Source: JBAZOJ01 sp041648755 (GTDB lineage: Bacteria; Planctomycetota; B143-G9). From it: 21,263 bases of DNA. Numbering within the stretch: the stretch's first letter is position 1; each line of letters starts with the position of its first letter. The stretch lies in the NCBI GenBank assembly GCA_041648755.1, contig JBAZOJ010000035.1:1-21263 (forward strand). Direction: 5' to 3'. The position numbers and the translations under genes are program-made. Shown in pieces: positions 7,666 to 13,893 of the stretch. The notes below the pieces were generated by a model. That model ran no database searches, had not been told where the DNA came from, and saw nothing but the letters and a program-made list of their open reading frames with translations.

Positions 7666-8037
7666 ATGAAATACGTTATCTCGGCTCTTACGGCAGTCGC
7701 CTCTTTCGCCTTCTTCTGCGATCCGGCCTTCGCCGAGGGCGCCACCCTTGCCAACCAGCACGTCGATCCCGCGTCCAACGCGCACATCTATTTCGCAGCC
7801 TCTATCATCGCTGCCGGCTTCGGCATTGCCATAGCCACATGGTTGACCGGCCTGGGCCAGGGCAACGCGGTCGGCAAGGCTGTCGAGGGCATCGCCCGCC
7901 AGCCCGAGGCTGCTGCCAAGATTCAGACCGCGATGATCATTGGTCTCGCCTTCATCGAGTCCCTTGTCATCTATGCGCTGCTGATCTCCCTGATCATCCT
8001 CTTCCTGAACCCGTTCGCCAAGTACTTCCTGCAGTAA
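7666..8037 (+). CDS. atpE: F-type ATP synthase subunit c, with signal peptide and Na+-type ligand pattern
   Basis: At 123 residues it is about 35-40 longer than a standard c subunit because of an N-terminal extension: a signal peptide (MKYVISALTAVASFAFF) with a likely cut after AFA (residue 23). The mature part is a two-helix hairpin with the RQPEA loop (79-83) that contacts F1. The ion carboxylate is Glu98. Gln65 (GLGQGNAVG), Glu98, Ser99 and Tyr103 (FIESLVIYALL) align with Gln32, Glu65, Ser66 and Tyr70 of the Ilyobacter Na+ ring; the water-binding Thr67 is Leu here. AAGGAG lies six bases before the ATG. The 21-base gap after atpB is slightly larger than at the other junctions. Confidence 0.95.
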   Translation: MKYVISALTAVASFAFFCDPAFAEGATLANQHVDPASNAHIYFAASIIAAGFGIAIATWLTGLGQGNAVGKAVEGIARQPEAAAKIQTAMIIGLAFIESLVIYALLISLIILFLNPFAKYFLQ

Positions 8038-8073
8038 CGGTGCATCCCTCGTTACTCAAGGCGAAAGGTTGAG

Positions 8074-8574
8074 ATGGAACTATCCATAAATCCTGGCCTC
8101 CTGGCGGTAATGTCCTGCCTGTTTCTCGCAGGCACATTCCTGCTGTGGAAGATATTCTGGAAGCCACTCGTCAACATTATGGAGACCCGCGAGAACAAGA
8201 TCCGCTCCGACATAACGGCTGCCGAAGAGGCTCGCGTCAAGATGGAGCAGATTCGCGACGAGTATTCATCCAAGATGAAGGAGATCGAGCGGAAGGCAAC
8301 GGAGATAATAGCCGAAGCCACCCGTCTCGCCAAGGAGCGCGCGGAGAAGCTGGAGAGCAACGCCCAGGAGGAGATCCTGCGCCATAAGGAAATGGCCCTG
8401 GCCGAACTCGAACGCGAGCGTGTTGCGGCAATCGCCAGCCTTCGGTCGGAAGTCGGCGACCTCGCCCTTACCGTGGCCCGCACCGTGCTGAAGCGTGAAG
8501 TGAAGGCCGAAGACCACAAGCGCTTCGTAGATGACTTCCTTGCCAATGTTGAGCGCTCCCCCGACCGCAACTGA
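8074..8574 (+). CDS. atpF: F-type ATP synthase subunit b
   Basis: This 166-residue peripheral stalk subunit has one N-terminal membrane span (about residues 8-29, GLLAVMSCLFLAGTFLLWKIF), then WKPLVNIMETRENKIRSDI and a long charged helix rich in Glu, Arg, Lys and Ala that extends to about 130. The C-terminal LALTVARTVLKREVKAEDHKRFVDDFL segment is the part that meets the delta subunit. Length and layout are normal. Strikingly, the operon ends here: a terminator follows 27 bases downstream, and no delta, alpha, gamma, beta or epsilon gene is present in the window. Confidence 0.95.
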   Translation: MELSINPGLLAVMSCLFLAGTFLLWKIFWKPLVNIMETRENKIRSDITAAEEARVKMEQIRDEYSSKMKEIERKATEIIAEATRLAKERAEKLESNAQEEILRHKEMALAELERERVAAIASLRSEVGDLALTVARTVLKREVKAEDHKRFVDDFLANVERSPDRN

Positions 8575-8601
8575 TTGATCCCCCCACCATTGTCAAATGA
8601 A

Positions 8602-8625
8602 ACGGGCCGCCTTATGGCGGCCCGT
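8602..8625 (+). terminator. Rho-independent terminator after atpF
   Basis: A perfect 10-bp GC-rich stem (8602-8611 with 8616-8625) with a TTAT loop is followed by CTTGTTTGTG. It lies 27 bases after the atpF stop and closes the atp operon. Confidence 0.88.
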
Positions 8626-8658
8626 CTTGTTTGTGTGTGCCGGGCATGTTCAATGACT

Positions 8659-8677
8659 CGGAGGTGGAAGTCCTCCG
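8659..8677. repeat. Hairpin CGGAGG/CCTCCG
   Basis: A 6-bp stem (8659-8664 with 8672-8677) encloses a TGGAAGT loop shortly after the atp terminator. It recalls the small stem-loops of group II intron domain I, but no other intron part (domain V, reverse transcriptase) was seen, so it is left as an unassigned hairpin. Confidence 0.35.
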
Positions 8678-8707
8678 CACGCCTTAAAGCGAGAACTGGG
8701 TTGTCAT

Positions 8708-8726
8708 CCTTCAAGGGGATGCCGGG
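8708..8726 (+). repeat. Copy 1 of 19-base near-repeat
   Basis: CCTTCAAGGGGATGCCGGG matches 9042-9060 at 18 of 19 positions (C to T at one site). Both copies lie on the same strand in the gene-free region, 334 bases apart. Confidence 0.55.
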
Positions 8727-8777
8727 TCGTAGCGCCACCGGCACAAGCCTGGCAATCTTGGCTGCTGGGGATCGTAG

Positions 8778-8797
8778 GGGCACGTTGCCACGTGCCC
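8778..8797. repeat. REP-like palindrome (GGGCACGT...ACGTGCCC)
   Basis: An 8-bp perfect stem encloses a TGCC loop, within GTAGGGGCACGT. GTAGGGGC-type palindromes are common dispersed intergenic elements in several bacterial phyla. Whether this one is repeated in this genome cannot be seen from one window. Confidence 0.45.
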
Positions 8798-8939
8798 TGG
8801 CGCATTATCCCGGCACCCCGCATGACTTCGCAAGCAAGCCTGATTTGGGTCTGCGTCGGCTGCTGATTCGATGCTCAGGACAGGCCAATATGGGTTCGGA
8901 GAAAACCTATAGCCATCGGAAGGCCGTTCCCCCGGGAGC

Positions 8940-8957
8940 GCCGCGCACCCGCGCGGC
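8940..8957. repeat. GC-rich hairpin
   Basis: A perfect 7-bp stem, GCCGCGC with GCGCGGC, encloses the loop ACCC. No T-tract follows and there is no gene to terminate, so a terminator role is unlikely. Confidence 0.4.
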
Positions 8958-9013
8958 ATTGGCTGCCCCTGGCGAGCCCTCAGCGAGTGCTCACCCTACG
9001 GGGGGAAGCTGGG

Positions 9014-9037
9014 CTTGAGCATAACGCCAAGCTCAAG
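9014..9037. repeat. Hairpin CTTGAGC/GCTCAAG
   Basis: A perfect 7-bp stem (9014-9020 with 9031-9037) has a 10-base loop and ends four bases before copy 2 of the 19-base repeat. Its function is unknown. Confidence 0.4.
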
Positions 9038-9041
9038 TGCA

Positions 9042-9060
9042 CCTTCAAGGGGATGCTGGG
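9042..9060 (+). repeat. Copy 2 of 19-base near-repeat
   Basis: CCTTCAAGGGGATGCTGGG is the partner of the copy at 8708-8726. Confidence 0.55.
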
Positions 9061-9324
9061 CATTCGCCCTAGCTGTTGGCTCAGCTACGGACGACAGACG
9101 ACGGGCTGGCTTCACTGGCATCGGCCTTCCAGGCTGCTTGCCTGCTACGGACGGCGGGCCACAGACAGAAGACTATTCGGTGTGCCTTTCCCGCCCGCCT
9201 CAGGCGGGATCTTTCCGCACAAAACCCGCCATCAAATTGCCACATGCACAGCCCACTTGTGCTCCGTGAAGGAAACCCTCTACCTTGTTCTGGTTATTTT
9301 GGGGTCAAAGGTCGAAAGCCCGTG

Positions 9325-9330
9325 TATGAT
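9325..9330 (+). promoter_or_regulatory. Candidate -10 box (TATGAT) of the DUF3352-like gene
   Basis: TATGAT sits in CCCGTGTATGAT, nearly the same context as the atp candidate (CCGTGTATAAT). It would give a leader of about 24 bases carrying the ribosome site GGAG eight bases before the ATG at 9361. No strong -35 box is visible; TTGGGG at 9299-9304 is 20 bases away. Confidence 0.4.
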
Positions 9331-9360
9331 GTGTAGGCATGATAACTTGGAGACAATTGA

Positions 9361-11502
9361 ATGAAAGCACTTCCGAGGAGCCTTGCGATCGTCCTACTGG
9401 TGGCAATCTTCTGCTGCATAATCAGTGTACCCCGCGCCGACGAGCCCCCCCGGGATTCGCTTGCGAAGTACTTACCATCTGACACGCTTTTCCTCTTGGA
9501 AGTGCCAGATCTTGGAGCAACTCTGTTGCGGGGCCGCGACCTGGCGATTACGAAGTATGTCGGCGAAAGCAACCTGCTGGGGCAGATCTACGACTTGATC
9601 GGATGGTCACTGAACGATGCCGGTTACGCCCAGATCCATTTCACCCGCTTCGAGAAATACCTTGCTGAGATCTCGACGCAGTACTCCCTTGCCTTCTCTG
9701 GCAGACTGGAAGTCGCCTTGCCTTCAGGCAGAGGCGGGATATCGTCATTCGTTGCCGCCTTTCCTGTTGCCCCGGGAAAGGACTCTGAGGCCAAAGCCGC
9801 AGTAGAGGCGATCGTAGACCGCTTGGCAACGCTGGTAAACCGTGAAGGTACAAGGGTCGAGAAGACAGAGCACAAGGGTGCCGCTCTCTTTGGGCTTCAC
9901 ACCAACTTCGACCCCGAAGAAGTGAGAAAGCCCTGGTTCTCTGTTGTGGGTGGGTACGCGTTAGTGACGCTGGACATCGCTACGATGAGATGGGCAATTG
10001 ACTCTATTGTTAGCCCGCCCACAAAGAATCTACTGTCGGTTCCCGCGTTCCGTAGCGGATACTCGGCGGTAGCGGGCAAGGATGTTCGCTGCTACTTGGA
10101 CCTCGGCGGCTTTCTGAAGGGCTTCCCAGCTTTCCGTGCGCGGTTGAAGGCGATTGCAGGCAAGGATAGCGTGTCGTTCCTTGAAAATGCGTCGCTGACG
10201 TGCGGGCTGTCCTTCGCAAATGGAGCGGTCGTGGATGATTTATGCCTGAACCTCGGCGGCAAGCAGTGGCCCTTCGCAGAGAGCACCTTCCTTGCCGAGG
10301 TCCCCTGCCTGGGGCTTTCGGCCGGACTTTTTCCCCCGGGGGCAACGCTCTACGGCAGTGCCAGCGTCGACTTCACTCACCTGTTTGAAGCATTTGCCCA
10401 ACGAAGCCCCAGGAGCGAGATCGAGTCTCTGAAGGCAAAGGGGATAGACATCGAGAAGGGGATCGCTCCGCTCCTCGGCCCCGAGTGCTCCTTCGGCGTG
10501 AGCATTGAAGGCGCGGTTCCGGCCAGCATGATCGCCATCCAGTTGAAAGACACCTCTGCTGCCCTGAAGTGGTTCAAGAACATGGCTCAGATTGAGAAAC
10601 AGGTTCTTGATGAACCCCTGCAGATTGGGGGCGCGACATTGTTCCCCTACCGATCTGAGGCGAGAGACCTGCTGGATTTGCCGCAAGAAGCCGGGCAGAT
10701 CGCATTTGCCGTGTCAGATGGTTGGCTGCTCTATGGTCCGCTCCAGTACTTGAAAGACAGGATCATCAGCAAGGCTGAGAGGCTGTCGAATTGCCCTGAT
10801 TTTTCGGCGGTTATTCCTGCCGTCGTTCAGAAGCGCCCACACGCCTTGGCCTACTTGAGTCTTCGATCGATTGCCCGGCAATACTACCCGCAGTTGGTTA
10901 ATACTATAGCGAAGATGGGCAGGCAATATGCGAGGATCGCAGAGAAGATGCCGCCGCTCGAAACGGTGGAAGCTGTGGCTTCGCCCCTTGCAGCATGGGG
11001 CATTGTGACTTCTGACGGTGGAAAGGTATTTTCTCAAGGGCCAACAAGCCTTTCGCCAATTCTCATCGCAAGTGTCCTGTCGAGCATGCACAACGCCGGA
11101 CTCGATGCTAGTGAGGCTTCGACTATCTCAACCTGTCAGGCCTTCGGGAAAGCAGCAATTGACTATAGCCAGACAAGGGCCACGCAGGATTTCTGGCCAA
11201 GTGGGACAACCGATTTTGCACCATACTTCAAGCATGAGAGCCCCAGAGCAGGCATCAAATTCGCGTACTTTGCTGAGGAAAGCGAGTTCGCGGTCAAATT
11301 TGTTTATCTGGCTGTTCCTGTTGACCGAACGCCTGACAAACGGGCCTTCTACATAGACGAGTCGCAGACCATTTACCAAGCATGGCTATCCACGGACGAG
11401 CAATACAAGGCCTTGGCTGACATCAAAGGCCCTGGCGTCGACTGGAAGAAGAACGACGCTGACAGGCTCAGTATTCGGGGCGTGATCTTCAGCAAGAAGT
11501 AA
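9361..11502 (+). CDS. Exported DUF3352-like protein with pilin-like C-terminal segment
   Basis: The protein has 713 residues with a signal peptide (MKALPRSLAIVLLVAIFCCI, cut near PRADE). The mature part opens with LAKYLPSDTLFLLEVPDLGATL, the opening typical of DUF3352-like exported proteins, in which 'x-LP-x-DT-x-x-x-x-x-VPD' units recur. A second unit starts near residue 320 (LFPPGATLYGSASVDFTHLF), so two repeats of a beta-rich domain are likely. Residues from about 585 to the end (CQAFGKAAIDYSQT, IKFAYFAEESEF, FYIDESQTIYQAW) resemble the globular end of pseudopilin-type proteins (Y-x-F-x-Y ... F-x-x-D-x-S-x-x-I). The role is unknown, perhaps envelope. It is a single-gene unit with its own promoter candidate and terminator. 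The ATG is supported by GGAG eight bases upstream. Confidence 0.78.
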   Translation: MKALPRSLAIVLLVAIFCCIISVPRADEPPRDSLAKYLPSDTLFLLEVPDLGATLLRGRDLAITKYVGESNLLGQIYDLIGWSLNDAGYAQIHFTRFEKYLAEISTQYSLAFSGRLEVALPSGRGGISSFVAAFPVAPGKDSEAKAAVEAIVDRLATLVNREGTRVEKTEHKGAALFGLHTNFDPEEVRKPWFSVVGGYALVTLDIATMRWAIDSIVSPPTKNLLSVPAFRSGYSAVAGKDVRCYLDLGGFLKGFPAFRARLKAIAGKDSVSFLENASLTCGLSFANGAVVDDLCLNLGGKQWPFAESTFLAEVPCLGLSAGLFPPGATLYGSASVDFTHLFEAFAQRSPRSEIESLKAKGIDIEKGIAPLLGPECSFGVSIEGAVPASMIAIQLKDTSAALKWFKNMAQIEKQVLDEPLQIGGATLFPYRSEARDLLDLPQEAGQIAFAVSDGWLLYGPLQYLKDRIISKAERLSNCPDFSAVIPAVVQKRPHALAYLSLRSIARQYYPQLVNTIAKMGRQYARIAEKMPPLETVEAVASPLAAWGIVTSDGGKVFSQGPTSLSPILIASVLSSMHNAGLDASEASTISTCQAFGKAAIDYSQTRATQDFWPSGTTDFAPYFKHESPRAGIKFAYFAEESEFAVKFVYLAVPVDRTPDKRAFYIDESQTIYQAWLSTDEQYKALADIKGPGVDWKKNDADRLSIRGVIFSKK

Positions 11503-11504
11503 GA

Positions 11505-11531
11505 AAAAGGGCGGCCACGGGCCGCCCTTTT
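11505..11531 (+). terminator. Rho-independent terminator after the DUF3352-like gene
   Basis: A 12-bp perfect stem (11505-11516 with 11520-11531) with the loop ACG has an A-run at its left foot and a T-run at its right foot. It starts two bases after the stop codon and could work on both strands. Confidence 0.88.
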
Positions 11532-11539
11532 CGATTAGG

Positions 11540-11720
11540 CTATGTGTGCCGGAGTATTCCGGCTGCGACCAGAGCATCAAAATCGGGGTGAGAGCATAGG
11601 CGCCGGTTTCCGCCGAAGTAAGACGGCCGTTGCCCGCGTTGCCCCAGCCCCATACCTGGCCCTGATTATCTATGGCAAGGGTGTGGTACTGATCAGTTGC
11701 TGTGGCGACAATGGGTGGGT
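11540..11720 (-). pseudogene. RCC1-repeat gene fragment
   Basis: Read on the minus strand, this piece encodes VATATDQYHTLAIDNQGQVWGWGNAGNGRL, whose parts match the RCC1 repeat pattern (A-x-G-x-x-HTLA-x-x-x-DG-x-VWGWG-x-N-x-x-G-x-L), followed by a short run with no match. A working RCC1 protein needs about seven such repeats; only one is here. The frame continues into the neighbouring gene's antisense strand without meaning. It is therefore a remnant, not a gene. Confidence 0.6.
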
Positions 11721-11805
11721 GGCGCGGAAGACGAATGCGTCGGGCATCTTCGGCATGCACGGCAATGTGAGGGAATAGCGCGCGGACTGGTATGCGGACG
11801 AGCAC
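11719..11805 (+). pseudogene. FGE-sulfatase (SUMF1-type) gene fragment with stop codon
   Basis: On the plus strand, TNASGIFGMHGNVRE is followed by TAG and then ADWYADE. Formylglycine-generating-enzyme/SUMF1 domains carry NAFGLYDMHGNVWEW followed by a DWY motif, so the TAG stands where the second Trp codon (TGG) of WEW should be. Only about 30 codons of the domain remain and neither end is preserved. Confidence 0.6.
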
Positions 11806-11848
11806 GAGGCTGTTAGCGACAGACTGCCCTGTCCGTCATCTCAGGGAG

Positions 11849-12880
11849 CTAACGCAACTCCAGCTTGAATACCGCGTTGCCGACGAATATCTCATCGCCG
11901 GGCTTCAGCAATTGCTGCTGGATCTTCTTCCCGTTCACATAGGTGCCGTTCGTCGAGCCAAGGTCGGTGATGAAAACCTTGTCGCCTTCCGTTGAGACCA
12001 TTGCGTGACGCCTGGATACGCCATTGGCGTTCAGCGGGATGTCATTTGCCGCGTCTCTTCCGATGCGGTACGACGGCTTGTCGAGCCTGTAAATATTCCC
12101 GGCTTCGGGGCCTCGCGTACAAACCAGGGTGGCAGTCTTCTTTCCGGTGGAAGGAGTCGGCATCGCCCGGGCTGTGCCGCGGATCATGTCTTCGACCTTG
12201 GCGGGTGCTGCCGCTGCGGTCGGTATCCGCCACGAGCCCGATGCCCTTTCTTCAGGGGAGGCAACGGCCGTGACGGTCATTACCAGCGACTCGCCATCGC
12301 TCTTGGATAGCAGCGCCCCTATGGGGATCGTCATTTCACGCAATGTCCACGACTGGTCGGGGAAGTACGCGATGTCTTCCTGGTATCTTTCTGTATGCTC
12401 GCTGAACATTTCGACTTTGCCGCCACTCGAAAGGTCAGGGGCAAAGGCGGCAAAATAGGTCGGCGGGATGGCATCGTAAAGCCCGACTACGTTCGTCGGC
12501 ATCTTCCCGTTGCCATTACGCATGATGTACTCGATCAACTCGGCAAAGCGGAATCCCCGGTTGCGTACCGAGACGATCAAGTCGTCGGCAAACAGAACCG
12601 TTGCATCCGCGATGACCGTGGATGACCTTGGTTTCGTTGCGTCGTTTCGGGTGATAATCAGCCGCTTGAGGGCCTTGAAACTCGACAGCGAGAACAGGAA
12701 GCTGTTCTCGGTCGGTGGAAGCTGGTGGAGATGTCGATTGAACAAGAGGATTTCATTGTCTCTCGGACGGTACACATCGAGCCACAAAGCACTTCCGCGT
12801 ACTTCGTTCTCGAAAATCGCTGACTGCACGTCGAGCGGAGAGACGAATGTGCCGTTCGTAAAAGCGGATATCTGCAACAT
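11849..12880 (-). CDS. FHA-domain protein with CorA-like N-terminal region
   Basis: The protein has 343 residues from ATG 12880, which has GGGGG five bases upstream; a TTG at 12931 would add 17 residues but has no ribosome site. Residues 250-343 are a forkhead-associated domain: YRIGRDAANDIPL, SRRHA (289-293) and GSTNGTYVNG carry the conserved Gly-Arg, Ser-x-x-His and Asn-Gly residues that bind phosphothreonine. Residues 1-125 resemble the cytosolic domain of CorA-type transporters in order and spacing (ALWLDVYRPRD; VIADATVLFADDLIVSVRN), but there is no membrane span or GMN motif. Residues 125-250 are unassigned and end in an Ala/Pro linker. It is probably a cytosolic partner of Ser/Thr kinase signalling; no kinase is in the window. 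Confidence 0.8.
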   Translation of the reverse strand: MLQISAFTNGTFVSPLDVQSAIFENEVRGSALWLDVYRPRDNEILLFNRHLHQLPPTENSFLFSLSSFKALKRLIITRNDATKPRSSTVIADATVLFADDLIVSVRNRGFRFAELIEYIMRNGNGKMPTNVVGLYDAIPPTYFAAFAPDLSSGGKVEMFSEHTERYQEDIAYFPDQSWTLREMTIPIGALLSKSDGESLVMTVTAVASPEERASGSWRIPTAAAAPAKVEDMIRGTARAMPTPSTGKKTATLVCTRGPEAGNIYRLDKPSYRIGRDAANDIPLNANGVSRRHAMVSTEGDKVFITDLGSTNGTYVNGKKIQQQLLKPGDEIFVGNAVFKLELR

Positions 12881-13013
12881 TTCTGCCCCCGGACAGGCGG
12901 AAACAAGCTCAGGATGGACGTTAATTGTCAAAAGTGCCGAAAATCGTCAGTCTTTGGGCGCTTTTCCCTCAAATTTGGGACAGCCTGACTGCGTTATGCA
13001 ACCTGCGTGCCAC

Positions 13014-13814
13014 TCACAGCAGTTTGAGCATGAGGAATCCCAAAATCAACAGAACCGTGAAACCTATCACTAACCACTCCAAGTTGCGCCGTATCCACGG
13101 CTCAATTCTGGGTCCGAAGAAGAATATCAGCCCTGCAACAAGGAAGAAACGCCCTCCACGCCCGAGTATCGAGACTCCGACGAATGCTGGAAATGGCTGT
13201 CCGAAGAACCCGGCACTGATCGTGAACACCTTGTACGGGATCGGAGAGAATGCTGCTATGAAGACCGCCATTGCACCGTATGCGTTAAAGAACAGTATCC
13301 CTTTGAAAAACAGCCCGTTTGTGTATAGGGGGTACCGGGTCAACTGATCGGAAATCGAAGACAGGAATCCCTGCAGGCTTGCCGCCTGATCGGCCGACAC
13401 GAAGTCGCGGCTCACAAGCTGGGCTACCGAGTCTGCCGTTACCCGCATGCCATCCTGCGGCGTCCCCAGCCATCCGCCGGACCAGCCTATGTATTCAATT
13501 GTTGGATGGACTACTGCCCCGAAAAAGTACAGGCCGAGCGCGTATCCGGCCATGCCGCCCAGGACAGATGCAATTGTGCATATGGTTGCGTAGTAGAAAC
13601 TCCGGCGCGGCCTTGCGAAGCACATCGGCATCAGCAGCGCGTCCGGGGGTATCGGGAAAAACGAGGATTCTACGAACGAGATAACTGCCAACGCCCAGGT
13701 TGCATATCTCTTGCCTGCGAGCGATATCACTAGATCGTACAGGCGCGACAGGAACGACGGGGCCTTCGCTTTCTCGGCCTTGGGTGTATCTCTACCGTTG
13801 TCTCCATCAACCAT
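13014..13814 (-). CDS. YqaA/DedA-family membrane protein with internal insertion
   Basis: The protein has 266 residues. Family marks are FVESSFFPIPPDALLMP (near 47-63), the glycine-rich helix VLGGMAGYALG, FSPIPYKVFTISAGFFG (189-205) and GRGGRFF (218-224); the PIP motifs and the Arg are the conserved core of this SNARE-associated/VTT superfamily, involved in lipid or small-ion handling at the inner membrane. Between about residues 108 and 168 there is a soluble, polar insertion (WSGGWLGTPQDGMRV to YPLYTNGLFF) where short homologues have a tight turn. The N-terminal 20 residues are charged. The start has AGGAG nine bases upstream. It is on the same strand as its neighbours but 79 bases from the upstream gene. 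Confidence 0.82.
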   Translation of the reverse strand: MVDGDNGRDTPKAEKAKAPSFLSRLYDLVISLAGKRYATWALAVISFVESSFFPIPPDALLMPMCFARPRRSFYYATICTIASVLGGMAGYALGLYFFGAVVHPTIEYIGWSGGWLGTPQDGMRVTADSVAQLVSRDFVSADQAASLQGFLSSISDQLTRYPLYTNGLFFKGILFFNAYGAMAVFIAAFSPIPYKVFTISAGFFGQPFPAFVGVSILGRGGRFFLVAGLIFFFGPRIEPWIRRNLEWLVIGFTVLLILGFLMLKLL

Positions 13815-13893
13815 CGTAACTTACTCCTTAAGCGCTCTGAACTGGACCGGTGTCCTTCCTGGGGTGCTCCGGCACGGATCTCCCAAGCCGAAT

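Larger units (their letters stand above)
8626..9360. other. Gene-free, repeat- and hairpin-rich intergenic region (~735 bp)
   Basis: No open frame here has a credible ribosome site, codon pattern or recognisable product. The stretch contains several hairpins: 8659-8677, 8778-8797, 8940-8957, 9014-9037 and 9194-9208. It also holds a 19-base near-repeat (8708-8726 and 9042-9060) and a short CTACGGACG direct repeat (about 9085 and 9144). It looks like accumulated small palindromic repeats and decayed sequence, or it could hide a structured RNA. The last 60 bases hold the promoter of the next gene. Confidence 0.5.
11532..11848. other. Gene graveyard between terminator and FHA gene
   Basis: These 317 bases have no intact gene. 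They contain fragments of two unrelated gene families on opposite strands (RCC1 repeat on minus, FGE-sulfatase domain on plus), abutting near 11720. Nothing else is recognisable. Confidence 0.6.

Noticed and set aside
8640..8720. Possible group II intron remnant (GGAGGTGGAAGTCCTCC hairpin, then GCGAGAACTGGG)
   Set aside because: Only a loose likeness to domain I. No domain V sequence, no reverse transcriptase and no exon boundaries were found nearby.
8575..9018. 147-codon open frame after atpF
   Set aside because: It runs through the terminator hairpin, has no ribosome site, and its translation has no coherent composition or motif.
11386..11805. 139-codon minus-strand open frame as an intact gene
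   Set aside because: Only about 30-45 codons resemble an RCC1 repeat; the rest is antisense to the terminator and to the end of the DUF3352-like gene.
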